Assembly: GCA_041584475.1 (NCBI GenBank)
Contig: JBFHDX010000096.1
Span: 1 to 14,526, forward strand
Reading direction: 5' to 3'
Source: JBFHDX01 sp041584475
GTDB taxonomy: Bacteria; Pseudomonadota; Alphaproteobacteria; UBA8366; JADFVY01
DNA length: 14,526 nucleotides
The notes below the pieces were generated by a model that was not told the DNA's origin, searched no databases, and was given only the letters and a program-made list of their open reading frames with translations. The first letter of the stretch is position 1; every line of letters starts with the position of its first letter. Both the position numbers and the translations under genes were made by a program. This document shows positions 6,600-14,003 of this stretch, in pieces.

Positions 6600-7469
6600 T
6601 CAGCCCCCGAAGCGCGGCTCCGGCAGGCCCCGCACGCCGAGCCCGTCGACGACGTAGATCGAGCCGGCCGCAGGGTCGGCCGCATCGCGCGGGTTGTCGG
6701 GATCCTTCATCGAAGTGACGTACAGCCGGTCGAGGTTCTCGCCGCCGAAGGCGCAGCTGGTGGTGCGGCGCGCGGGGATCTCGACGGTGCGGTCGACGGT
6801 GCCGTCGGGCGCGAAGCGGACGATGCAGCCGGCGCCCCAGCGCGCGTTCCAGAGATAGCCGTCGGCGTCGACGGTGCAGCCGTCCGGCGCCCCCGGCGCC
6901 GTGCCGGGGGCCACGAGCACGCGCCGCTTCGACGGCTCACCGGTCTCGATGTCCCAGTCGCAGGCGAAGATCGTGTCGCGCGCGCTGTCGGCATAGTAGA
7001 AGGTCGCGTCGTCCGGGCTCCAGCACGGCGCGTTGAAGATGGTGATGCCGGATGCGAGCCGCGTACAGGAGAGATCGGGATCGAGCCGGTAGCAGGCGCC
7101 GATGCCCTCGGACTCCTCGTAGTCCATGCTGCCGGCGACGAAACGGCCGCGGCGGTCGGTCTTGCCGTCGTTGAAGCGGGTGCGCGCGGTGCCGGCCTCA
7201 GGGTCGTGGATCGCGACGAGCCCGCCGCCATCGAAATCGAAGAAGTGGAACCCGGTGCGCAGCGCGACGACGGCGCCGCCGTGCTCGCGCAGCGCCAGCG
7301 CCCCGACGTGTTCGGGCATCCGCCAGGTCCGGTGGTTGCCGCCATCGGCGTCCGTGCGGTGGATGGCACGCGCCAGGATGTCCACCCAGTACAGATGGCG
7401 TCCACGCGGATCCCACAACGGCCCTTCGCCGAGCGTGTTGCGAAAATCGACCAGCGGGCGAATTTCCAT
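6600..7469 (-). CDS. SMP-30/gluconolactonase/LRE family protein (sugar lactonase)
   Basis: The 289-residue product is a six-bladed beta-propeller enzyme of the SMP-30 family, which hydrolyses aldonolactones to aldonic acids using one divalent metal. The metal ligands are visible: Glu15 in TLGEGPLW, Asn146 in FNAPCWSPD and Asp196 in APDGCTVDADGYLW; RFNDGKTDRRGRF (98-110) is the usual substrate-side motif. The start at ATG 7469 is chosen because GGGGGAGGG lies about 8 nt upstream and the protein then begins, as usual, just before the first blade; the frame stays open 40 codons further. It is third in the operon after the aldo/keto reductase and the amidohydrolase, 156 bp after the latter. Having two lactonase families in one operon suggests two substrates, or that one has another hydrolytic role. 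Confidence 0.9.
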   Translation of the reverse strand: MEIRPLVDFRNTLGEGPLWDPRGRHLYWVDILARAIHRTDADGGNHRTWRMPEHVGALALREHGGAVVALRTGFHFFDFDGGGLVAIHDPEAGTARTRFNDGKTDRRGRFVAGSMDYEESEGIGACYRLDPDLSCTRLASGITIFNAPCWSPDDATFYYADSARDTIFACDWDIETGEPSKRRVLVAPGTAPGAPDGCTVDADGYLWNARWGAGCIVRFAPDGTVDRTVEIPARRTTSCAFGGENLDRLYVTSMKDPDNPRDAADPAAGSIYVVDGLGVRGLPEPRFGG

Positions 7470-7578
7470 GCACAGCCCTCCCCCGCGGTTTCCGGGATCC
7501 GGTCGCGCTGCGCCGGCCCCGGGTCGAACGACAATCATGGCGTCGTCGCCGCCGCGCCGCAACCCGCAAGCCGCAAGC

Positions 7579-7591
7579 CGGTGCGGCACCG
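7579..7591. repeat. Inverted repeat between the amidohydrolase and SMP-30 genes
   Basis: CGGTGC and GCACCG flank a single G. It sits in the 156-bp gap ahead of the SMP-30 gene, just beside short repeats of CCGCAAG. It may be an operator or a processing hairpin; with GC-rich DNA, chance is possible. Confidence 0.35.
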
Positions 7592-7625
7592 CTCCGAGGC
7601 CGGCAACGCCGCGGCAGCCATGGCG

Positions 7626-8477
7626 TCAGACGTCGAGACGGTAGAAGCGGACTGCCGTGCCGCCGAAGATCCGGGCGCACGCGTCCTCACCGAGATGCGC
7701 CGTCAGCGCCTCGGCGGCGGCGCGCCAGTCGTCGTAGCTGGCCCGGAGCCGGCAGACCGGCCAGTCGGAGCCCCACATCACGCGCTCGGCGCCGAACGCG
7801 GACAGCACGTGATCGGCGTAGGGTTTCAGGTCGTCGAGCGTCCAGCCCTCGGCGGCTTCGGTGACCAGACCCGAGAGCTTGCAGCAGGCCCGCGTCTGTT
7901 CGGCGAGCCGCGACATGCCGTCGGCCCAGCGACCGAACACCTCCGGTCCCCTCGCGTGGTCGCGGATGCGCGGCTTCATGCAGTGGTCGATCACCACGCG
8001 CATGTCGGGATAGCGCTCGAGCAGCGCCAGGAAATTGTCGAGGTGCGGCGGGAAGCCGAGCGCATCGAAGCTGAGGTCGAGGTCGATCAGCGCCCGGTAG
8101 GCCCATTGCACGTCGTCGCGCAGCATCCAGTCGACGTCCGGGATGTCCTGGATCATCGGCCGCACGCCGACGAGTTTCGGGTGGCGGGCGAGACGCTTCA
8201 GGTGATGCAGGTGGCCGGGATTCTCGAAATCGACCCAGCCGACGACGGCGGCGACCGACTCGGTGGCGTCCGCCAGCCCGAGCAGGTACTCGGTCTCCTC
8301 GACCGTGGCCGCCGCCTGCACCAGCACGGTCCGCGCAATCCCGTGCTTCGCGAGGCTGGGCGCCAGATCGGCGGGCATATAGCGGCGCGTCAGCACCGGG
8401 TCGTCCGGCGGCATCCAGTCGTAGTCGCCCCGGCTGACCTCCCAGTAGTGCTGGTGCGCATCGATTCCCGGTGTCAT
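7626..8477 (-). CDS. Amidohydrolase family protein, COG3618 sugar-lactonase type
   Basis: The 283-residue TIM-barrel protein matches the amidohydrolase-2 group that includes L-fuconolactonase and L-rhamnonolactonase. The N-terminal metal motif DAHQHYW holds His8 and His10; IDHCMKPR has His165 and GSDWPVCRL has Asp238, the catalytic acid/base. KLVGVRPMIQD (101-111), DLSFDALGFPPHL and FGAERVMWGSDWP are characteristic of this subgroup. It probably opens the lactone made by the aldo/keto reductase next to it, whose gene ends 7 bp upstream, so the two are surely co-transcribed. The exact sugar (L-fucose, D-arabinose, L-galactose or another) is not determined. ATG 8477 places the HxH motif at the usual distance from the N-terminus. 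Confidence 0.92.
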   Translation of the reverse strand: MTPGIDAHQHYWEVSRGDYDWMPPDDPVLTRRYMPADLAPSLAKHGIARTVLVQAAATVEETEYLLGLADATESVAAVVGWVDFENPGHLHHLKRLARHPKLVGVRPMIQDIPDVDWMLRDDVQWAYRALIDLDLSFDALGFPPHLDNFLALLERYPDMRVVIDHCMKPRIRDHARGPEVFGRWADGMSRLAEQTRACCKLSGLVTEAAEGWTLDDLKPYADHVLSAFGAERVMWGSDWPVCRLRASYDDWRAAAEALTAHLGEDACARIFGGTAVRFYRLDV

Positions 8478-8484
8478 GCCGCCG

Positions 8485-9513
8485 TTACCCGACCGGCGCG
8501 TCCGCGCGCATCAGCCCCTGCTCCTTCAGGTCGGCCCACAGCGCCGGCGGGACCGACGCCTGCGCGGCCTCGAGGTTGCTCTCCATCTGCGCCGTGCTCT
8601 GGCCGCCCGGGATGACCGAGACGATGGCCGGGTGCAGCAGCGGAAACTGAAAGGCGGCGTGGATCATCGGGACGCCGTGCGAGCGGCAGACCGCCTCGAT
8701 CCTGGCGACCCGCTCGAGGATCTCGGGCGGCGCCGGGTCGTAGTTGTAGAAGGCACCGGGCTTGGGTCCGCTCGCGAGCACCCCCGAATTGTACGGACCG
8801 CCGATGACGATGCCGATGCCGCGCGACTGGCAGAGCGGCAGGAAGCTCTCGAGCGCCTCCTGCTCGAGCAGCGTGTAGCGGCCGGCGAGCAGGAAGAGAT
8901 CGAAATCGCCGCGCTCCGCCAGCGTCTGGCAGACCTCCCATTCGTTGATGCCGCCGCCGATCGCGGTGACGACGCCCTGGTCGCGCAGGGCGATCATGGC
9001 GTCATAGCCGGAACCCATGAATTCCTCGATGCGCGCGTCGGACGCCTCCTTCGAGCCGTGCGTGAAGATGCACAGATCGTGCACGTAGAGGATATCGATG
9101 CGGTCGACGCCCAGCCGCGCGAGCGAGAACTCGAGCGAGCGCATGACCCCGTCGTAGCTATAGTCATAGATTTCGCGGCGGTTCGGCACCTCGAACCACT
9201 TGCCGATGCCGGTGCGCTCATCAGGAGCGCAGACCTGCATCAGCCGGCCCGCCTTCGTCGAAAGCACGTAGTCGTCGCGGTTCTTGCCGCGCAGGAACCG
9301 GTTCAGGCGGGTCTCGGCCAGGCCCAGCCCGTAGAGCGGCGCCGTGTCGTAGTAGCGCACGCCGCCCGCCCACGCGCGCTCGAGGATCGCGTGCGCCTCG
9401 TCGTCGCCGATCGCGCGGTAGAGGTTGCCGAGCGGCGCCGTCCCGAAGCCCAGCTCCGTGAAGGTCAGGCCGCCGTTCGGCAGGCGCTGCCATTTGCGGG
9501 TCTTGAGTGCCAT
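8485..9513 (-). CDS. Aldo/keto reductase, L-fucose / D-threo-aldose 1-dehydrogenase type
   Basis: The 342-residue enzyme carries the full aldo/keto reductase tetrad: Asp56 and Tyr61 in YYDTAPLYGLGLAE, Lys87 in LSTKAGR and His145 in LYVHDL. The ELGFGTAPLGNLY start, the IYDYSYDGVMRSLEFSLARLG segment and the late VIPGG motif place it in the group of D-threo-aldose (L-fucose) dehydrogenases, which oxidise an aldose at C1 to the lactone; pyridoxal 4-dehydrogenase is a close alternative. The lactonase-type gene directly downstream supports the sugar role. It heads a minus-strand operon and is divergent from the BtpA gene across 113 bp. ATG 9513 has a G-rich stretch about 6 nt upstream and gives the normal N-terminus. 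Confidence 0.92.
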   Translation of the reverse strand: MALKTRKWQRLPNGGLTFTELGFGTAPLGNLYRAIGDDEAHAILERAWAGGVRYYDTAPLYGLGLAETRLNRFLRGKNRDDYVLSTKAGRLMQVCAPDERTGIGKWFEVPNRREIYDYSYDGVMRSLEFSLARLGVDRIDILYVHDLCIFTHGSKEASDARIEEFMGSGYDAMIALRDQGVVTAIGGGINEWEVCQTLAERGDFDLFLLAGRYTLLEQEALESFLPLCQSRGIGIVIGGPYNSGVLASGPKPGAFYNYDPAPPEILERVARIEAVCRSHGVPMIHAAFQFPLLHPAIVSVIPGGQSTAQMESNLEAAQASVPPALWADLKEQGLMRADAPVG

Positions 9514-9542
9514 CCGATCCCCCCCGTGGCTGCCGCAGCCCG

Positions 9543-9548
9543 ATCATA
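9543..9548 (-). promoter_or_regulatory. -10-like hexamer for the aldo/keto reductase operon
   Basis: On the minus strand this reads TATGAT, five of six matches to TATAAT, 30 bp before the ATG at 9513. The -35 region is poor (GTGCAG at 17 bp spacing), so activation by a regulator would be expected if this is the promoter. Confidence 0.35.
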
Positions 9549-9561
9549 GGACAGTTTCCTT

Positions 9562-9590
9562 TTGCCTGCACGGGGAGCGGCTCCTAAAGT
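9562..9590 (+). promoter_or_regulatory. Sigma-70-like promoter with embedded palindrome for the BtpA operon
   Basis: TTGCCT (9562-9567, four of six) is exactly 17 bp from TAAAGT (9585-9590, four of six). The spacer contains the inverted repeat GGAGC-G-GCTCC at 9574-9584, placed where a repressor would block RNA polymerase. The predicted RNA start is about 30 bp before ATG 9627. Found by eye only. Confidence 0.4.
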
Positions 9591-9626
9591 CGTCGAAAAT
9601 CCTCGGAGGCATCGCGGTCCGGCGGC

Positions 9627-10448
9627 ATGACGACGAATTTCAGGCGACTCTTCGGTGCCGGCAGGCCGGTGATCGGCATGGTCCATTTCGCGGCGCTGCC
9701 CGGTGCGCCCCTGTACGACCGCGAGGCCGGCCCCGCCGGCATCGTCGAGGCCGCGGCGGCGGACCTCGAGGCGCTGCAGCGGGCGGGATTCGACGCCGTG
9801 CTATTCGGCAACGAGAACGACCGGCCGTACGAGCTGGATGTCGACGCCGCCTCGACCGCCACCATGGCCTATGCGATCGGGCAGCTGAAGGCGCGCATCA
9901 CCGTGCCCTTCGGCGTCAACGTGCTGTGGGATGCGATGAGCTCGGTCGCACTTGCGGCGGCGACCGGCGCGCATTTCGTGCGCGAGATCTTCACCGGCGC
10001 CTACGCCTCGGACATGGGGTTGTGGACGCCGGATGCGGGGCGGGCGATGCGCTACCGCGACCGGCTCGGACGCGGCGACCTCGCCATGCTGTACAACGTG
10101 TCGGCCGAGTTCGCCCATTCGCTCGACGGGCGCTCGCTGCCCGACCGGGCACGCAGCGCCGTGTTCTCGAGCATCCCCGATGCGGTGCTGGTATCCGGCC
10201 AGATCACCGGCGAGGCGGCGGCGCTGTCCGATCTGGAGGCGGTGAAGGCGGTGCTTCCCGACACGCCCGTGCTCGCCAATACGGGCGTCAGGCACGACAC
10301 GGTGGCCGACGTGCTGAAGGTCGCCGACGGCTGCATCGTCGGCTCGTCGCTCAAGGTCGACGGCAACACCTGGAATCCGGTGGACCCGGAGCGCGCGGCG
10401 GAGTTCATGCGTTTGGCGCGCGCCGCGCGCGGGGACCGAAGCCGATGA
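9627..10448 (+). CDS. BtpA/SgcQ family TIM-barrel protein
   Basis: The 273-residue product matches the BtpA/SgcQ family: VIGMVHFAALPGAP near residue 15, AGFDAVLFGNENDRPY, VPFGVNVLWDAMSSVALAAATGAHFVREIFTGAYASDMGLW, then LVSGQITGEAA and VLANTGVRHDTVADVLKVADGCIVGSSLKVDGNTWNPVD. The family is a phosphate-binding-like TIM barrel with no settled reaction; BtpA was named for a link to photosystem I in cyanobacteria, and SgcQ belongs to the uncharacterised E. coli sgc sugar cluster. The GCIVGSSLK segment looks like a phosphate-binding end of the barrel, so a phosphorylated sugar substrate is a reasonable inference, especially beside a kinase. Its TGA overlaps the ATG of the M42 gene by 4 bp, so the two are translationally coupled. 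The ribosome binding site is weak (CGGAGG lies 18 bp upstream). Confidence 0.9.
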   Translation: MTTNFRRLFGAGRPVIGMVHFAALPGAPLYDREAGPAGIVEAAAADLEALQRAGFDAVLFGNENDRPYELDVDAASTATMAYAIGQLKARITVPFGVNVLWDAMSSVALAAATGAHFVREIFTGAYASDMGLWTPDAGRAMRYRDRLGRGDLAMLYNVSAEFAHSLDGRSLPDRARSAVFSSIPDAVLVSGQITGEAAALSDLEAVKAVLPDTPVLANTGVRHDTVADVLKVADGCIVGSSLKVDGNTWNPVDPERAAEFMRLARAARGDRSR

Positions 10449-11548
10449 AGGACCGACTGCGCGACACGCTCTCGACGCTGATGACGATCCCCGGCCTCAG
10501 CGGTCACGAGGATCGGGTGCGGCGTCATATCCGCGCCCGGCTGGAGGAGCTCGGCATCGATTCGCGCAGCGACCGCCTGGGCAACCTGATCGCGACGATC
10601 GAGGGCGACCCCGGCGCGCCGACGGTCATGCTGTTCACGCACATGGACCAGCTCGGCTTCGTCGTCCGCAAGATCGAGCCGAGCGGCCTCGTGCGGGTCG
10701 AGCGCGTCGGCGGCGTGCCCGAACGGGCGCTTGCGTCGCAGGCCGTACTGCTGTGCGTCGGCGAGGGACGCGATGTCCCGGGCGTGATCGCCAACAAGAG
10801 CCATCACGCGACGACGGCGGACGAGAAATACACGGTCGTCCCCTATGCCGACCTGTATATCGACACCGGGCTCGCATCGGCGGCGGAGGTGTCGGCCGCC
10901 GGGATCGCGGTCGGCACGCCGGTGGTCTACCTGCCGCGCGCGCTCGACCTGGCCGCGGACCGGATCGCCGGTACCTCGGTCGACGACCGCGCCGGCTGCG
11001 CCGTGCTGCTCGAGCTGGCGCGGCAGCTGAAGGAGGCCGGCCGGCGCCCGACCGTGCACATCGTCTTCACCGTGCAGGAGGAGTTCAACCTGCGCGGCGC
11101 GCTGCCGGCGGCGCAGACGCTGAAGCCTGATATCGCCATCCAGGTCGATCTCGTGCTGGCGACGGACACGCCCGACATGCGTGCCCGCGGCGACGTCGAA
11201 CTCGGCGGCGGCCCGGCGATCAGCTTGTTCTCGTTTCACGGGCGCGGCACGCTGAACGGCGTGATCCCGCACCCGGCGATGGTGCGCCTGTTCGAGGAGG
11301 CGGCGCGGGCGGAAGACCTGGCCTTGCAGCGCAGTGCCCATATCGGCGCGCTGACCGACCTGTCCTACGTGCAGCTGGCCGGCGAGGGCGCGGCGTCGAT
11401 CGATGTCGGCTTCCCGATCCGCTACTCGCATTCGAGCCTCGAGGTCTGCGACCTCAATGACCTGGAGGGGCTGACGCGCCTCATCGCCGCGGCGGTGGCG
11501 CGGATCGACGGCACGTTCAGCCTCGATCGCGACGACGGCGCCGCATGA
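10445..11548 (+). CDS. M42 family metallopeptidase-like protein (SgcX/FrvX type)
   Basis: The 367-residue product has all metal and catalytic residues of the M42 di-metal aminopeptidases: His66 and Asp68 in FTHMDQLGF, bridging Asp180 in GTSVDDRAG, catalytic Glu212 and ligand Glu213 in VQEEFNLRG, Asp235 and His329 in RYSHSSLE. The N-terminal IPGLSGHEDRVR is also typical. M42 proteins form large dodecameric shells and remove N-terminal residues; some were once called endoglucanases. In E. coli, SgcX and FrvX are M42 members inside sugar transport clusters, so a role on a sugar conjugate or amide, rather than general peptides, is possible. ATG 10445 overlaps the previous stop by 4 bp and gives the family N-terminus; the frame is open far upstream but there it only shadows other genes. 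Confidence 0.92.
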   Translation: MKDRLRDTLSTLMTIPGLSGHEDRVRRHIRARLEELGIDSRSDRLGNLIATIEGDPGAPTVMLFTHMDQLGFVVRKIEPSGLVRVERVGGVPERALASQAVLLCVGEGRDVPGVIANKSHHATTADEKYTVVPYADLYIDTGLASAAEVSAAGIAVGTPVVYLPRALDLAADRIAGTSVDDRAGCAVLLELARQLKEAGRRPTVHIVFTVQEEFNLRGALPAAQTLKPDIAIQVDLVLATDTPDMRARGDVELGGGPAISLFSFHGRGTLNGVIPHPAMVRLFEEAARAEDLALQRSAHIGALTDLSYVQLAGEGAASIDVGFPIRYSHSSLEVCDLNDLEGLTRLIAAAVARIDGTFSLDRDDGAA

Positions 11549-13041
11549 GCTTCACGCTGGGCATCGATATCGGGACCTTCGAGTCCAAGGGCGTGCTGGT
11601 CGACGCGCAGGGCGCGATCGTCGCCAGCGCCGCGCGGCCGCACAAGATGATCGTGCCCCGGCCGGGCTGGGCCGAGCACCGCGCCGACGAGGACTGGTGG
11701 GACGACCTCACCTATATCACCCGCCGCATCCTGGACGAGAGCGGCGTCGCGCCGGCCGATATCCGCGCGCTAGCCTGCAGCGCGATCGGGCCGTGCATGC
11801 TGCCGGTCGGCGCCGATGGCAGGCCGTTAATGAACGCCGTGCTCTACGGCGTCGACGGCCGCGCCGCGCGGGAGGTGGACGAGCTGACCGCGCGCATCGG
11901 CGAGGACGTGCTGCTCGATCGCTGCGGCAACGCGCTGACCTCGCAGTCGATCGGACCGAAGATCCTGTGGCTCAAGCGCAACCGTCCGGAGCTCTACGCG
12001 GCGACCGCGAAGGTTCTCACCTCGACCTCCTACCTCGTCTACCGGCTGACCGGCGCCTACGTGATCGACCATTACACCGCAGCCAATTTCAGTCCGCTCT
12101 ACCGCGTCGACACGCTCGCCTGGAGCGACGAGCTGGCGGACGACATCATCGCGCTGGACAAGCTGCCGCGACTCGCCTGGAGCACCGAGATCGCGGGTCA
12201 CATCACGCCCGAGGCGGCGGCCGCGACCGGGCTCGCGGCCGGCACGCCGGTCACCGCCGGCACCGTCGACGCGGCGGCCGAGGCGCTGAGCGTCGGCGTC
12301 ACCAGACCAGGCGACATGATGATGATGTACGGCTCGACGATCTTCATCATCACGCTGACCGACGCCCGCGTGCGCGATGCGCGGCTCTGGTACGCGCCCT
12401 GGCTGTTCGAGGGACAGCACGCCGCGATGGCGGGGCTGGCGACGAGCGGCACGCTCACCCACTGGTTCCGCGACCAGCTGGCGCGCGACCTCGATGCGGA
12501 TGAGGCCTTCCCGCGGCTCGCCGAGGAGGCGGCCTCGTCGCCGCCGGGGGCCAAGGGACTGCTGTTCCTGCCCTACTTCTCGGGTGAGCGCACGCCGATC
12601 CACGACCCGCTGGCGAAGGGCTGCCTGTTCGGGCTCGACCTGACGCACGACCGCGGCGATATCTATCGCGCTGTCCTCGAAGGCATCGCCTGCGGCACCA
12701 ACCACGTGATCGAGACCTACCGTGAAGTCGGCCAGGCGCCGTTGCGGCTGCTCGCCGTCGGCGGCGGCACGAAGAACCGGATCTGGTGCCAGGCGACCTC
12801 CGACGTCTCGGGCATCGACCAGATCCTGTGCGAGAAATCGATCGGCGCCTCGTACGGCGACGCGTTCCTCGCCGCGCTCGCGACCGGCGCCGCCACGATT
12901 GGCGATATCGCGGTGTGGAACCCGGTCGCGTCGACCGTCGTCGCCGCCCCGTCTCCGGTCCACGAGCGGCAGTACCGGCTGTTCCGCCGGCTCTACGAGC
13001 AGACCAAGGACATCGCCGCGGAACTCGGCGCGCCGACATAA
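11545..13041 (+). CDS. FGGY family carbohydrate kinase
   Basis: The 498-residue protein is a sugar kinase of the FGGY family (xylulo-, ribulo-, glycerol-, rhamnulo- and fuculokinases). It begins LGIDIGTFESKGVLVD, the N-terminal phosphate loop with Asp7; the catalytic base is Asp242 in TAGTVDAAAEALSVGV, followed by MMYGSTIFI, LFLPYFSGERTPIHD, the GGGTKNRIW adenosine motif and SYGDAFLAALATG. The usual xylulokinase substrate loop (SGQMHG) is replaced by CSAIGPCMLPV, so its substrate is probably not D-xylulose. It is the last gene of the operon, starting in a 4-bp ATGA overlap with the M42 gene. It likely phosphorylates the sugar or keto-sugar acid that BtpA and M42 act upon. It converges with the permease genes across 22 bp. 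Confidence 0.95.
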   Translation: MSFTLGIDIGTFESKGVLVDAQGAIVASAARPHKMIVPRPGWAEHRADEDWWDDLTYITRRILDESGVAPADIRALACSAIGPCMLPVGADGRPLMNAVLYGVDGRAAREVDELTARIGEDVLLDRCGNALTSQSIGPKILWLKRNRPELYAATAKVLTSTSYLVYRLTGAYVIDHYTAANFSPLYRVDTLAWSDELADDIIALDKLPRLAWSTEIAGHITPEAAAATGLAAGTPVTAGTVDAAAEALSVGVTRPGDMMMMYGSTIFIITLTDARVRDARLWYAPWLFEGQHAAMAGLATSGTLTHWFRDQLARDLDADEAFPRLAEEAASSPPGAKGLLFLPYFSGERTPIHDPLAKGCLFGLDLTHDRGDIYRAVLEGIACGTNHVIETYREVGQAPLRLLAVGGGTKNRIWCQATSDVSGIDQILCEKSIGASYGDAFLAALATGAATIGDIAVWNPVASTVVAAPSPVHERQYRLFRRLYEQTKDIAAELGAPT

Positions 13042-13042
13042 G

Positions 13043-13060
13043 CGGCGTTCAGGGGCGCCG
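13043..13060. terminator. Hairpin between convergent kinase and permease genes
   Basis: CGGCG (13043-13047) and CGCCG (13056-13060) flank an 8-nt loop in the 22-bp gap between two convergent stops. It may serve both transcripts, but there is no clear T tract, so support is modest. Confidence 0.35.
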
Positions 13061-13063
13061 TCG

Positions 13064-13990
13064 CTATTTCACCGCGCCGGCGGCCATTCCCTTGATGATG
13101 AAGCGCTCGAGCACGATGCCGATGATCACCAGCGGCATGATCGCGGCGCCGGACAGCGCCGCCATCGACCACCAGTTGATGCCCTGGCTACCGGTCTGGC
13201 TGGCGACCATGACCGGGAGCGTCTTGGCGTCGGTGCTGGTAAGCAACGCCGCGAAGAAGTACTCGTTCCAGCACAGCACGAGGGAGAGGATGAACGCGGC
13301 CACCATGCCGGGGAGCGCGATCGGCAGGACGATCTGGAAGAACGCGCCCCAGGCGGAGAGACCGTCGACCAGGGCGGCCTCCTCCAGCTCGACGGGGATG
13401 GCGCTGAACTGGTCGCGCATGATCCAGACGACGATGGGCAGCACCATCAGCGCGTAGAGCAGGATGATGCCGATGCGGCTGTCGAGCATCGCCAGCTCCT
13501 TGTAGAGCACGAGGAAGGGCAGCGCGAGCACGACGGGCGGCAGGATCAGCTGGCTGAGGAAGAAGAACGAGATGTCGCTGTTCTTCATGAAGCCGAAGCG
13601 ATAGGAGAACCGGCTCAGCCCGTAGGCGGCCAGCGAGCCGAGGACGACCGCGAGCAGCGAGGCGCTGACCGAGGTGATCGCGCTGTTCATGAAGCGCTTG
13701 AGGAATTCCTCGCGCACGGTCGAGGTCTCGAAGATCGTCTCGGGCGAGAGACCGAGCGAGCGCCAGCCGAGCCACTTCGGCGTGAAGTCGATCCACGGGA
13801 TGAGATGGCCCTGCATGACGTCGGGCGCGATCTTGAACGACGTCGTGATCGTCCAGTAGATCGGGAACAGGCAGATGACCGACCACAAGACGAGCGTGCC
13901 GTAGATCAGCACCCGGCCGCCAAGCCAACGGGCGCGCTGGGCGAGGTCCGCCTCGCCGTACCCATAGTGCTCGACCGGTTGCTCGCTCAT
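13064..13990 (-). CDS. Carbohydrate ABC transporter permease, MalG type
   Basis: The 308-residue inner-membrane protein belongs to the binding-protein-dependent sugar permeases. Membrane segments are visible at about 29-49, 104-124, 141-163, 172-192, 228-248 and 277-297, giving six helices. The EAA loop that contacts the ATPase is at 203-223 (EEAALVDG, then IVLP), with the conserved Gly210. After TM1 a periplasmic loop holds the family IPWIDFTPKW pattern. It is the second permease of a pair; its ATG follows the other permease's stop by 13 bp, which include a GAGGGCGGG ribosome binding site. It ends convergent to the kinase gene. The pair probably imports the sugar or sugar conjugate used by the neighbouring operons, which is inference from proximity. 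Confidence 0.95.
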   Translation of the reverse strand: MSEQPVEHYGYGEADLAQRARWLGGRVLIYGTLVLWSVICLFPIYWTITTSFKIAPDVMQGHLIPWIDFTPKWLGWRSLGLSPETIFETSTVREEFLKRFMNSAITSVSASLLAVVLGSLAAYGLSRFSYRFGFMKNSDISFFFLSQLILPPVVLALPFLVLYKELAMLDSRIGIILLYALMVLPIVVWIMRDQFSAIPVELEEAALVDGLSAWGAFFQIVLPIALPGMVAAFILSLVLCWNEYFFAALLTSTDAKTLPVMVASQTGSQGINWWSMAALSGAAIMPLVIIGIVLERFIIKGMAAGAVK

Positions 13991-14003
13991 CCCGCCCTCG
14001 CCC

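Noticed and set aside
6564..8615. 683-codon plus-strand open frame opposite the lactonase operon
   Set aside because: It is antisense to two genes with intact catalytic motifs, its product is low-complexity (Arg, Ala, Val, Asp, Gly), and it has no recognisable domain. Long antisense frames are expected at this GC content.
9604..9609. CGGAGG as ribosome binding site of the BtpA gene
   Set aside because: At 18 bp from the ATG it is too distant for a normal site, and no in-frame start codon lies closer to it.
9425..10444. Upstream extension of the M42 gene frame
   Set aside because: It would run through the BtpA gene in another frame and give Arg-rich nonsense; the ATG at 10445 gives the normal M42 N-terminus.
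10052..11431. 459-codon minus-strand open frame opposite BtpA and M42
   Set aside because: Antisense to two clearly conserved, translationally coupled genes.
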